Part shown: positions 14,977 to 22,071 of the stretch, one piece after another
How the letters are laid out: each line of letters begins with the position of its first letter
Position numbering within the stretch: position 1 is the first letter of the stretch
Source: DASWHF01 sp036393295
Lineage (GTDB): Bacteria > Pseudomonadota > Gammaproteobacteria > Acidiferrobacterales > UBA6901
Assembly: GCA_036393295.1 (NCBI GenBank)
Contig: DASWHF010000031.1
Location: 1-42,289 of the forward strand
Length of the DNA: 42,289 bases
Direction: 5' to 3'
Translations under genes and position numbers: made by a program
The notes under the pieces: generated by a model
Told to the model about the DNA's origin: nothing
Database searches by the model: none
The model's input: the letters and a program-made list of their open reading frames with translations, nothing else

Positions 14977-16667
14977 CGCATGCCGGTCTCCAGCTCGACG
15001 CCGGCGCGGCGTCGGAGACCGGGCGCCGCGCCAACAACGAGGACAGCTGCCTGCTCGTGACGCCCGGCACCGGGCGTTACCGCGAGCTCGGCGCGCTGCT
15101 GGCGGTGGCCGACGGCGTCGGCGGGTTTCCCGACGGCGAAGGCGCCTCGGCGAGCGCGGTCGGCGCGTTGCGCGAGAGCTATTACGCGGCGCCGGAAACC
15201 TGGACGCCGGAGCATGCCTTGCGCGAAAGCTTCGAGCACGCCAACCAGGCGGTGCTGTCGGGCGGCATGCCCGGGCGCGCGACCACGCTGTCGGCGCTGG
15301 CGCTGCTGTCGCACCGCTGGGTGGTCGGGCATGTCGGCGACACCCGCGTCTGGCAACTGCGCGACGGCGCACTCACCCAGCTCACCGAGGACCACCACCT
15401 GCCGCACGCCCAATTCGGCGCGCTCATCACCCGCGCCTGCGGCCTGGACCGGCAGCTCAATCCCGACATCCGCAGCGGCGCGCTGGCCGCCGGCGACGTG
15501 TATCTGCTCAGCAGCGACGGCGTGCACGAGGTCCTGGAGCCGGCCGCGCTGGTCGAGGAGCTCGCCCGCGACGCGCACGCCCAGGACATCGCCGACGCCG
15601 TGGTGCGGCGCGCCTACGACACCGGCAGCCACGACAACGTCAGCGCCTGCGTGGTGCGCGTGCTCGATCTGCCGGCGGAGACCGAGGCCGACGTGCGCGC
15701 CACCCTGGGCGACCTCCCGGTCGGCGCGCTGCCGGCCGAGGGCGACACCCTGGACGATTACCGGATCGAGCAGCGCCTGCACGCCGGGCGCATGTCGAGC
15801 CTGTTCCTGGCGCGCGACGCGCAGACCGGCGCGCACGTGGTGCTCAAATTCCCGAATCCGCAGCACGCCGGCGACCCGGCCTTCGTGGAGTTTTTCCTGC
15901 GCGAGGAGTGGCTGGGCCGGCGTCTCGACAGCCCCTACCTGGTCAAGACCCTGGCGGTCCGGCCCGGACGCCGCAGCCGGCTCTATTCGGTCATGGCCTA
16001 CCACAGCGGCGAGACCCTGGCGCAGCGCATCCGCCGCCGCCACGGCCTGGCGGTGCGCGAGGCGCTGCGCTATGCGCGCACGCTGCTGACCGCGCTCGAT
16101 CACCTGCACCGCCGGGGCGTGATCCATCGCGACGTGAAGCCGGAGAATATTCTCATCGACGAGACCGACCGGCTGCGGCTCACCGATCTCGGCATCTCGC
16201 GCGTCGAGCGTCACCACGGGCCGGCCGGGACGCCGTCCGGCCCGGTCGGCACGCCGAGCTACATGGCGCCGGAGCTGTTCCAGGGCGGGGAGGCCTCGGA
16301 GCGCACCGACATCTACGCCGCCGGCGTCACGCTCTACGAGATGCTCACCCGGCATTTTCCGAACGGCGAGATCGAGCCGTTCACGCGGCCGCGCTTCCGC
16401 GCGCCCACGCCGCCCGAGCGCTACAACCCCGACGTGCCGGACTGGCTGTCCCGGGTTATCCTCAAGGCCTGCGCCGTCGATCCCGGGGAGCGCTATGCCG
16501 ACGTGGTCGAGTTCGCGGCCGCGCTTGCTCCGCCGCTGCTGGCCGGCGGCGCGGCGGCGCGCAAGCCGCCGCTGCTCGAACGCGTCCCGCCCGGACGCTG
16601 GAAGCTGCTGTTCATGCTGTCGCTGGCGGTCAATATCGCGCTGGCCGCAGCGTGGTGGCTGCGTTAG
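14973..16667 (+). CDS. Bifunctional PP2C phosphatase / Ser-Thr protein kinase
   Basis: An approximately 564-aa signalling protein. Residues about 10-245 are a PP2C phosphatase (NNED, VADGVGG, GHVGDTRVW, SSDGV, SHDNVSA). Residues about 260-530 are a Hanks-type kinase (VVLKFP lysine, HRDVKPEN catalytic loop, DLG in place of DFG, GTPSYMAPE). One C-terminal membrane helix follows. Relatives sit in nitrate assimilation operons, for example PA1782 of Pseudomonas aeruginosa, and are thought to regulate nitrate transport or reduction. The start is a problem: homology begins near AGLQLDAG, but no in-frame ATG, GTG or TTG lies there. The only options are CTG at 14973 overlapping the narK stop, or ATG at 14841 deep inside narK. 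An ATG at 14980 would fit after a one-base change. The stop TAG is the first codon of the palindromic element. Confidence 0.85.
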   Translation: MTHAGLQLDAGAASETGRRANNEDSCLLVTPGTGRYRELGALLAVADGVGGFPDGEGASASAVGALRESYYAAPETWTPEHALRESFEHANQAVLSGGMPGRATTLSALALLSHRWVVGHVGDTRVWQLRDGALTQLTEDHHLPHAQFGALITRACGLDRQLNPDIRSGALAAGDVYLLSSDGVHEVLEPAALVEELARDAHAQDIADAVVRRAYDTGSHDNVSACVVRVLDLPAETEADVRATLGDLPVGALPAEGDTLDDYRIEQRLHAGRMSSLFLARDAQTGAHVVLKFPNPQHAGDPAFVEFFLREEWLGRRLDSPYLVKTLAVRPGRRSRLYSVMAYHSGETLAQRIRRRHGLAVREALRYARTLLTALDHLHRRGVIHRDVKPENILIDETDRLRLTDLGISRVERHHGPAGTPSGPVGTPSYMAPELFQGGEASERTDIYAAGVTLYEMLTRHFPNGEIEPFTRPRFRAPTPPERYNPDVPDWLSRVILKACAVDPGERYADVVEFAAALAPPLLAGGAAARKPPLLERVPPGRWKLLFMLSLAVNIALAAAWWLR

Positions 16668-16846
16668 CAGGGTGTTGATAAACTCGTTTATCAACACCCT
16701 GCTAGACGGTCGATGGATCGACCGGCATTTTTCAAACACGCAAGTGTTTGAAAAATGGAGCAAAGCAAAAATCGCCCCTGATAATATTACCAAGGGGCTT
16801 TGCGTGGTTGAAAAAGTCGCGGATCGACTTTTTCAACATCCTGTTA
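16665..16846. repeat. Palindromic MITE-like element between convergent genes
   Basis: A 182-bp element, AT-richer than its surroundings and built of nested hairpins. It has a 19-bp perfect stem (16665-16683 with 16686-16704), a 14-bp stem (16726-16739 with 16744-16757), a weaker GCAAAG/CTTTGC region, and a 13-bp stem (16807-16819 with 16825-16837). The outermost 18 bp are imperfect terminal inverted repeats (TAGCAGGGTGTTGATAAA on the left, TAACAGGATGTTGAAAAA read inward from the right, 15 of 18 identical). The left TAG is the stop of the kinase gene and the right TAA is the stop of the oxidoreductase gene. No transposase and no clear target duplication were seen. It may be a non-autonomous mobile repeat that also works as a bidirectional terminator. 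Confidence 0.65.
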
Positions 16847-17410
16847 GGCCACGCGCCGGCCGAGCGCGCGCACCGCGTCGAGCCAGCGGCTGCGCTGTAC
16901 CGCGTTCGAACGGTTCACCGGGCCGAACTGGCTGATGCGCACCGGCGTCACGCCGCTGAACTTGAGGATCGCGCGCTTCATGGTGTTGTGCCCCGGGCGG
17001 CCGAACATCCAACGGTAGAGCCACGGCGGCGTGTTCATGGTGACGATCAGGCGCGCGCTGCGGCCGGCGAGCAGCCTGTCCCAGCCCAGCGCGCCCTCGC
17101 GAAAATTGACCGCGAACCCGGGCAGGAAGCTGCGCTCGATGAAGGCCTTGAGCAGCGCCGGGATCGTGCCCCACAGGATCGGATAGACGAACACCAGGTG
17201 CTCGGCCCAGCGGATGTCGTCCTGGGCGCGGCGCACGTCCGGCGACGGCTCCGATCCGCCGGCGGCCGGTGCGAGCTCGAGCGCGGCGAGCGTCAGCACC
17301 CGGACGTCGGCGGCCGCCTCGCGCGCGCCGTCGCGATAGGCGTCCGCCAGGGCGCCGCAGTAACTCTGCGGCTGGGGATGACCGAGGATGACCAGGACTT
17401 TCTTCTTCAC
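16844..17410 (-). CDS. Flavodoxin-fold NAD(P)H oxidoreductase (KefF/NQO type)
   Basis: A 188-aa FMN-dependent oxidoreductase of the flavodoxin_2 family. It opens with KVLVILGHPQPQSYCGALAD (nucleotide-binding loop). It has the family motif around VFVYPILWGTIPALLKAFIER and the later VTMNTPPW. It likely reduces quinones or electrophiles in the cytoplasm; a KefF-like regulatory role cannot be excluded, but no kefC-type gene is adjacent. The start is GTG at 17408-17410. The TAA stop lies in the terminal repeat of the 182-bp palindromic element. The end of the protein (VRALGRRVA) may therefore have been reset by that insertion. Confidence 0.83.
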   Translation of the reverse strand: MKKKVLVILGHPQPQSYCGALADAYRDGAREAAADVRVLTLAALELAPAAGGSEPSPDVRRAQDDIRWAEHLVFVYPILWGTIPALLKAFIERSFLPGFAVNFREGALGWDRLLAGRSARLIVTMNTPPWLYRWMFGRPGHNTMKRAILKFSGVTPVRISQFGPVNRSNAVQRSRWLDAVRALGRRVA

Positions 17411-17446
17411 GCCGCCGACCGTCTTCCGTGCCCGCCCGTACCGTGC

Positions 17447-17722
17447 TCAACGCGCGCGCCGCCGACGCTCCTGTATGCCGGCGAAGAACAGGGCGACACC
17501 GACGCCGTTGACCAGCACCAGCTCCATGAGCAGAATCGGGTAATCGATGTACTGGTGGACATGCAGGCCCTTGCCGAACGCCGAGACGATGCTGCCGAAC
17601 ACGAATCCCCAGCGCACGTCGCCGAGAAAATCGTACGGCGGAAACAACACCACCGCGGCGCTGCCGCCGATGCAGATCAGCTTGCCCAGCATCGACAGAT
17701 GTATCGTACTCCGCGCGGCCAT
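17447..17722 (-). CDS. Hypothetical two-helix membrane protein
   Basis: A 91-aa protein of unknown function with two hydrophobic stretches (LICIGGSAAVVLFP and YPILLMELVLVNGVGVALFFAG) and an Arg-rich C-terminus. The ATG at 17722 is chosen because residues before it are polar and low in similarity to a membrane protein; the frame is open further up to 17854. The FNR-type box at 17726-17739 ends only 3 bp before this ATG, so a bound regulator would more likely block than activate the gene. I do not recognise a family. Confidence 0.6.
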   Translation of the reverse strand: MAARSTIHLSMLGKLICIGGSAAVVLFPPYDFLGDVRWGFVFGSIVSAFGKGLHVHQYIDYPILLMELVLVNGVGVALFFAGIQERRRRAR

Positions 17723-17725
17723 AAA

Positions 17726-17739
17726 TTGATCCCGGTCAA
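17726..17739. promoter_or_regulatory. FNR/CRP-family binding box
   Basis: TTGAT-CCCG-GTCAA matches the FNR consensus TTGAT-N4-ATCAA with one mismatch. A -10-like CATACT (17761-17766) lies downstream toward rquA. Taking its first base as -12 puts the transcript start near 17773 and the box centre at about -40.5, the class II activator position. Anaerobic control of rquA is therefore likely by inference. Confidence 0.6.
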
Positions 17740-17760
17740 CTCGCCCCCACTGCGTCGGAT

Positions 17761-17766
17761 CATACT
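17761..17766 (+). promoter_or_regulatory. -10 element of rquA
   Basis: CATACT matches four of six -10 bases. No sigma-70 -35 element stands at the right distance; the FNR-type box takes that place, as in class II activated promoters. The leader to the ATG at 17857 would be about 84 nt and carries AAGGGG before the start. Confidence 0.4.
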
Positions 17767-17856
17767 GGCGTCGGGAAGGCTGCCCCCCGCCGATGTTACC
17801 CGCTTTGGCGCGGCGCCGCCACGCGCATCGTATCCCACGCGAAACAAGGGGCAACC

Positions 17857-18600
17857 ATGCTGAGCCGCTGGCACCGCTATCTCGACGGACATCCGCGCTA
17901 TCTCGCCGAGCACTACTGGTGGGCCTATCTCTCGCCCTGGGGCGTGTGGTTCTTCGACCGCCAGCCGGTGGTGAACGCCATCCTGTTCGGCCAGTACCGG
18001 CGCATCATGGCCGAGACCCTGCGGCGGCTCTGCGCGCACCGCACCGGCCGCACCCTGCAGCTCACCGGCGTCTACGGCGAGCTCACGGCACAACTGGCCG
18101 GCTGCGTCGCGAACCAGGAGCTGCATCTCATGGACGTCGCCATGGTGCAACTGGCCAGCGCGCGCGCCAAGCTGCGCCGCGACCCGCGGCATGCGCCGCA
18201 GGCCCGCCATCTGGCGCGCATGAACGCCGAGTCCCTGGCCTACGCCGACGACAGCTTCGATACCATTATTATCTATTTCCTGCTCCACGAGCTGCCGCCG
18301 GACGCGCGCCGGCGCGCGCTGTGCGAGGCGTTGCGCGTGCTCAAGCCCGGCGGCCGGCTGATCGTCGCGGAGTACGGCGAGCGCCGCGCGCGGCACTGGC
18401 TGCATCGCGCGGCGCCGCTGCGCTGGCTGCTCGAGCGCGCCGAGCCGTTCCTGCCGGGCTTCTGGTCCGAGAGCCTGAACCAGACCCTGGCCGGCTGCGC
18501 CGCCACCCAGGGCAAGGACCTGCAGCCCGCCGGGGAGAGCCCGGTGTTCGGCGGTTTCTACCGCGTCGCCGAATACCGGATGCGGGCGGCCGCCGGGTGA
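17857..18600 (+). CDS. rquA: Probable rhodoquinone biosynthesis protein RquA
   Basis: A 247-aa class I methyltransferase-fold protein. The N-terminal YWWAYLSP (20-27), the segment with VVNAILFGQY, the VYGELT (72-77) in place of the usual glycine-rich SAM loop, and IIIYFLLHE (137-145) match the RquA family as I know it. VLKPGGRLIVAEYG follows. RquA converts ubiquinone to rhodoquinone by replacing a methoxy group with an amino group derived from SAM. Rhodoquinone is the low-potential quinone used for fumarate reduction under low oxygen. The ATG at 17857 has AAGGGG upstream. An FNR-type box at class II spacing precedes it. A different small-molecule methyltransferase remains possible. Confidence 0.75.
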   Translation: MLSRWHRYLDGHPRYLAEHYWWAYLSPWGVWFFDRQPVVNAILFGQYRRIMAETLRRLCAHRTGRTLQLTGVYGELTAQLAGCVANQELHLMDVAMVQLASARAKLRRDPRHAPQARHLARMNAESLAYADDSFDTIIIYFLLHELPPDARRRALCEALRVLKPGGRLIVAEYGERRARHWLHRAAPLRWLLERAEPFLPGFWSESLNQTLAGCAATQGKDLQPAGESPVFGGFYRVAEYRMRAAAG

Positions 18601-18615
18601 TCGCCGCGCTCGCCG

Positions 18616-19347
18616 TCACGCACGGACGCCGCCGGCAGCCGCGCGCCGCCTGCGCGCCGGCGCGGCAGAACGCGTCGGCGCGGCCGGCGCATCGCGCGAC
18701 GGGCACAGCCGCTTGAGGCAACAGGCCGAACAGCGCGGCCGCGGGCGGCAGACGTCCTTGGCGTGCCGGACGATGAGTGCGTGGTACTCGTTGTAGCGCG
18801 GCACGTCGGGCGCGAGGCTCGCCTCGAAAAGCCGGCGCAGCGATTCGTAGGCCTCGTCGCCCGCCACCGTTCCCAGCCGCCGGAACAGCCGGCGCGTGTA
18901 GGCGTCGATGACGAACACCGGCCGGTCGAAGGCGTACAGCAGGATATCGTCGGCGGTCTCCGGCCCGATGCCGTGCACCGCCAGCAGCTCGGCGCGCAGG
19001 CGCCCGGTCGGCAGGCGCGCCAGGCGGCGCAGGCCGCCGCGCGCGATCAGCCAGACGCACAAGGCGCGCAGGCGCCGCGCCTTGACGTTGAAGTATCCGG
19101 AGGGCCGCAGCCATCCGGCCAGCCGCGCCGCCGGGGCCGCGACGATCGCCGCCGGCGTCAGCGCCCGCGCGCGCTTCAAGTTGGCGATCGCCTTCTCGAC
19201 GTTCGACCAGGCGGTGTTCTGGGTCAGCACCGCGCCGACCATGATCTCGAAACGGCTGTCGCCGGGCCACCAGCGCTGCGGCCCGTGGGCCGCGAACATC
19301 AGTTCGAAAACGCGCTGAAGACGCGCCGCGCGCCGTGCCGGCGTCAC
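18616..19347 (-). CDS. Endonuclease III-like DNA glycosylase (HhH-GPD)
   Basis: A 243-aa helix-hairpin-helix glycosylase. The hairpin VHGIGPETADDIL is at 124-136, the catalytic Asp is D148 in VIDAYTRRL, and C200, C206, C209 and C215 form an iron-sulfur loop (C-x5-C-x2-C-x5-C). The Lys that gives EndoIII its AP-lyase activity is replaced by Glu (GPET at 128-131). This favours a monofunctional base glycosylase like the 3-methyladenine or mismatch types in this superfamily. The start GTG (19345-19347) overlaps the rluB stop (GTGA). It is the last gene of the trpS-scpAB-rluB run. The C-terminal tail is Ala/Arg-rich and not conserved. Confidence 0.82.
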   Translation of the reverse strand: MTPARRAARLQRVFELMFAAHGPQRWWPGDSRFEIMVGAVLTQNTAWSNVEKAIANLKRARALTPAAIVAAPAARLAGWLRPSGYFNVKARRLRALCVWLIARGGLRRLARLPTGRLRAELLAVHGIGPETADDILLYAFDRPVFVIDAYTRRLFRRLGTVAGDEAYESLRRLFEASLAPDVPRYNEYHALIVRHAKDVCRPRPRCSACCLKRLCPSRDAPAAPTRSAAPARRRRAAAGGVRA

Positions 19348-20507
19348 GGTTTACGGCGACGCTTGCGCGCCGGTTTACGTGCGGCCCGCGGCGGCGCGGC
19401 CGGCTTGGCGGGCGCGCGGCGTCCGGCGCCGGGGATGCCGGCGCGGCGCGCGGAAGCCCGCCCGGCGGCGCGCGCCCGGGCGCGATCGCCGCGCGGGTCG
19501 TCCGGCTGCACGCCGACCTGCGCGATCAGCTGCGCCGCCAACGCCTTGTCCATGTCCGCCCAGCGCCCGGCGCGCAGGCCGCGCGGCAGCGTAACCGGCC
19601 CGTAGCGCACGCGTATCAGCCGGCTCACGGTCAGCCCCGCCGCCTCCCACAAGCGGCGCACCTCGCGGTTGCGACCCTCCTTGAGCGTGACGTGATACCA
19701 GTGGTTGGCGCCCTCGCCGCCAGCGTCGGCGATCTGCTCGAAGCGCGCCGGACCGTCGTCCAGCTCGATGCCGGCGGTCAGGCGCTCCAGCGTCTCCGGC
19801 GCCACCTGGCCGAGCACCCGCACCGCGTACTCGCGCTCGATCTCGCTTGACGGATGCATGAGGCGATTGGCCAGCTCGCCGTCGGTGGTCAGCAGCAGCA
19901 GGCCCTGGGTGTTGTAGTCGAGCCGTCCGACCGCGACCCAGCGGCCGTTGCGCAGCCCCGGCAGACGGTCGAATACCGTCGGCCGGCCTTCGGGGTCGCT
20001 GCGCGTGCACATCTCGCCTTCCGGCTTGTGATAGATCAGGATGCGGCGCCGGGCGCCGAGCACGGCGCCGGTGGACAGCGGCCGGCCGTCGATGCGGATG
20101 ATCTGCGCCGGCTGGACGCGCTCGCCGAGCGTCGCCGGACGACCGTCGACCGACACCCGGCCCTCGTCGATCCAGCGTTCCATGACGCGGCGCGAACCGA
20201 TGCCGGCGCGCGCCAGGACCTTGTGGAGTTTCTCGCCGGCGGCGGATGCACCGTGAGCCTCCACACCGGGCGTGGGCGCGCCTGCTTTTAAGATTTTTGA
20301 ACCACGGGGAACACGGGGAGAAGAAAACGCGTCATGAGCCGCGGGCTTGCCGGCCGCGCGCGACATGGAACGGGGCGCGGGTGCGCGGCCGGAATCACGG
20401 TTCATTTCCGATCGCTTGGATCCCTGTCGGCGCGGAACCGGTGGCTGGGTGCCGGCAGGCGTCCGCGCGGCGGGGCGGGTGCGGCGCTTGCCGGGTTTGC
20501 GGCTCAC
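19344..20507 (-). CDS. rluB: 23S rRNA pseudouridine synthase RluB
   Basis: A 387-aa enzyme that isomerises U2605 of 23S rRNA. An S4 RNA-binding domain (about 93-150, EKLHKVLARAGIGSRRVME) precedes the RsuA/RluB catalytic domain with GRLDYNTQGLLLLT containing the nucleophilic Asp. RNREVRRLWEAAG follows. An Arg/Pro/Ala-rich tail of about 70 residues binds RNA non-specifically in relatives. The first 90 residues are basic low complexity and run through a dispersed-repeat sequence, so the true start is not certain. The GTG at 20507 overlapping the scpB stop (GTGA) is the natural coupled start. Alternatives are ATG at 20405 or 20366. Confidence 0.88.
   Translation of the reverse strand: MSRKPGKRRTRPAARTPAGTQPPVPRRQGSKRSEMNRDSGRAPAPRSMSRAAGKPAAHDAFSSPRVPRGSKILKAGAPTPGVEAHGASAAGEKLHKVLARAGIGSRRVMERWIDEGRVSVDGRPATLGERVQPAQIIRIDGRPLSTGAVLGARRRILIYHKPEGEMCTRSDPEGRPTVFDRLPGLRNGRWVAVGRLDYNTQGLLLLTTDGELANRLMHPSSEIEREYAVRVLGQVAPETLERLTAGIELDDGPARFEQIADAGGEGANHWYHVTLKEGRNREVRRLWEAAGLTVSRLIRVRYGPVTLPRGLRAGRWADMDKALAAQLIAQVGVQPDDPRGDRARARAAGRASARRAGIPGAGRRAPAKPAAPPRAARKPARKRRRKP
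20293..20327. repeat. Dispersed-repeat-like segment inside rluB
   Basis: The plus strand reads TTTTTGAACCACGGGGAACACGGGGAG-like, with an ACCACGGGGA/ACACGGGGAG tandem unit. It resembles the CACGGAGAACACGGAG intergenic repeats that recur in many environmental proteobacterial genomes. Here it lies in the N-terminal part of the rluB frame, encoding SPRVPRGSK, in contrast to the GC-rich surroundings. Family assignment is from memory. Confidence 0.4.
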
Positions 20508-21259
20508 AGCTTGGCGGGGGCGTTCCCCGGGTCGGCCTGCACCGCCTGGGCCTCGGTCTCCCCGGCGGCGGCGCGGTGTTCCCCGGCGGCGTCGTCCTCG
20601 CCGGCGTCGTCGGCGTCGTCGTCGATATCGGACTCATCGCCCGGCGCCACGCCGGCGCTCGCCACTTTCGGTGCGCTCGCGTCGTCGCCCACCGGCAGCG
20701 ACATATTGAGCTCAGCGGCGATCTGCTCGATGTCGCGCAGCTCGGCGAGCGGCGGCAGCTCGGCCAGGCTCTTGAGATTGAAATGCTCGAGGAAGCCGCG
20801 GGTGGTGCCGTACAGCGCCGGCCGGCCCGGCACGTCGCGCTGCCCGACCTGGCGGACCCACTCGCGGGTCATGAGGGTCTTGATGATCTCGGAGCTGACC
20901 GCCACGCCGCGGATCTCCTCGATCTCGCCGCGCGTGACCGGCTGGCGGTAGGCGACGATGGCGAGCGTCTCCAGCAGCGCGCGCGAATAGCGCGCCGGCC
21001 GCTCCTCGTAGAGCCGCGCCAGCCACTCGCCGTACTTCTCGCGGCTCTGGAAGCGGTAGCCGTTGTCGATCTGCTTGAGCTCGATGCCGCGCCCGGCGCA
21101 TTCCGCGTCGAGCTGCCTGAGCGCGTCCTTGATCTCGTCGCGCGTCGGCCGCGACTCCTCCGGGAACAGCGCCAGCATCCGGTCGACGGTCAGCGGCTGA
21201 CCCGCGACCAGGATGGCCGCCTCGATGATGTTCTTGAGCTCGGGATTCACCTGCGCCAT
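20504..21259 (-). CDS. scpB: Segregation and condensation protein B (ScpB)
   Basis: A 251-aa kleisin-associated winged-helix protein that binds ScpA in the Smc-ScpAB complex. Two winged-helix domains cover about residues 5-175. Family blocks are ELKNIIEAAILVAGQPL, ALLETLAIVAYRQPVTRGEIE.IRG and TLMTREWV. The last 70 residues are an acidic, disordered tail (DESDIDDDADDAGEDD). The start overlaps the scpA stop (TGATG) and the stop overlaps the rluB GTG. Its partner Smc is encoded in the same window at 34646-38152. Confidence 0.93.
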   Translation of the reverse strand: MAQVNPELKNIIEAAILVAGQPLTVDRMLALFPEESRPTRDEIKDALRQLDAECAGRGIELKQIDNGYRFQSREKYGEWLARLYEERPARYSRALLETLAIVAYRQPVTRGEIEEIRGVAVSSEIIKTLMTREWVRQVGQRDVPGRPALYGTTRGFLEHFNLKSLAELPPLAELRDIEQIAAELNMSLPVGDDASAPKVASAGVAPGDESDIDDDADDAGEDDAAGEHRAAAGETEAQAVQADPGNAPAKL

Positions 21260-22071
21260 CAGGCCACCGCCTTCACATGGATGGGCGCGAACGGCTCGTT
21301 CTGCACCAGCATCAGCAGCGACTCCTTGATCAGCTCGAGGATCGCCATGAAGGTCACCACCACGCCCATTCTGCCCTCCTTCACGTCAAACAGCGATTCG
21401 AAATTCACGAACGACTCGGCGTTCACGCGCCCGAGGATCTGGGTCATGCGCTCGCGCACGGACAGCGCCTCCATCTGCACGCGGTGATGGCGGTACATCT
21501 CGGCGCGCTTCAGCACCTCGCGGAAGGCGTCGAGCAGCTCGAACAGCGTGACGGTCGGCTCGATGCGCTTGACCGGCAGGTTGGCGCAGTCGATCACCGT
21601 GAGGTGCACCTCGCGGCCGACGCGCGGGCGCTCCTCGATGTGCTCGGCGGCCTGGCGGTAGCGCTCGTATTCCTGCAGGCGCCGGATCAGCTGGGCGCGC
21701 GGATCGTCCTCGTCGGCCTCGCCCTCGACCGGGCGCGGCAGCAGCATGCGCGATTTGATCTCGGCCAGCATCGCCGCCATCACCAGATACTCGGCCGCCA
21801 GCTCCAGGCGCACCTGCTTCATGAGCTCGACGTATTCCATGTACTGGCGGGTGATCTCGGCAATGGGGATGTCGAGGATGTCGAGGTTCTGCTTGCGGAT
21901 GAGATACAGCAGCAGATCGAGCGGTCCCTCGAAGGTCTCGAGGATCACCTCGAGCGCGTCCGGCGGGATGTAGAGGTCCAGGGGCAGCGCGGTCACCGCC
22001 TCGCCCTGGACGAAGGCGAACGGCATCTCGTTCTGCAGCGGCGCGTGGCTGTCGATCTTGTCTTGCGTCAT
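21259..22071 (-). CDS. scpA: Segregation and condensation protein A (ScpA)
   Basis: A 270-aa kleisin that bridges the Smc heads. The N-terminal domain has FEGPLDLLLYLIRKQNLDILDIPIAEI and YMEYVE, and continues with AAEYLVMAAMLAEIKSRMLLP. The C-terminal winged helix (VVVTFMAILELIKE) is near the end. The frame continues upstream into trpS, but homology and the TGATG overlap with the trpS stop fix the start at ATG 22071. It is translated together with trpS and scpB. Confidence 0.93.
   Translation of the reverse strand: MTQDKIDSHAPLQNEMPFAFVQGEAVTALPLDLYIPPDALEVILETFEGPLDLLLYLIRKQNLDILDIPIAEITRQYMEYVELMKQVRLELAAEYLVMAAMLAEIKSRMLLPRPVEGEADEDDPRAQLIRRLQEYERYRQAAEHIEERPRVGREVHLTVIDCANLPVKRIEPTVTLFELLDAFREVLKRAEMYRHHRVQMEALSVRERMTQILGRVNAESFVNFESLFDVKEGRMGVVVTFMAILELIKESLLMLVQNEPFAPIHVKAVA

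Noticed and set aside
17723..17854. N-terminal extension of the small membrane protein to 17854
   Set aside because: The extension is Arg/Gly-rich, would cross the FNR-type box and runs to within 3 bp of the rquA start.
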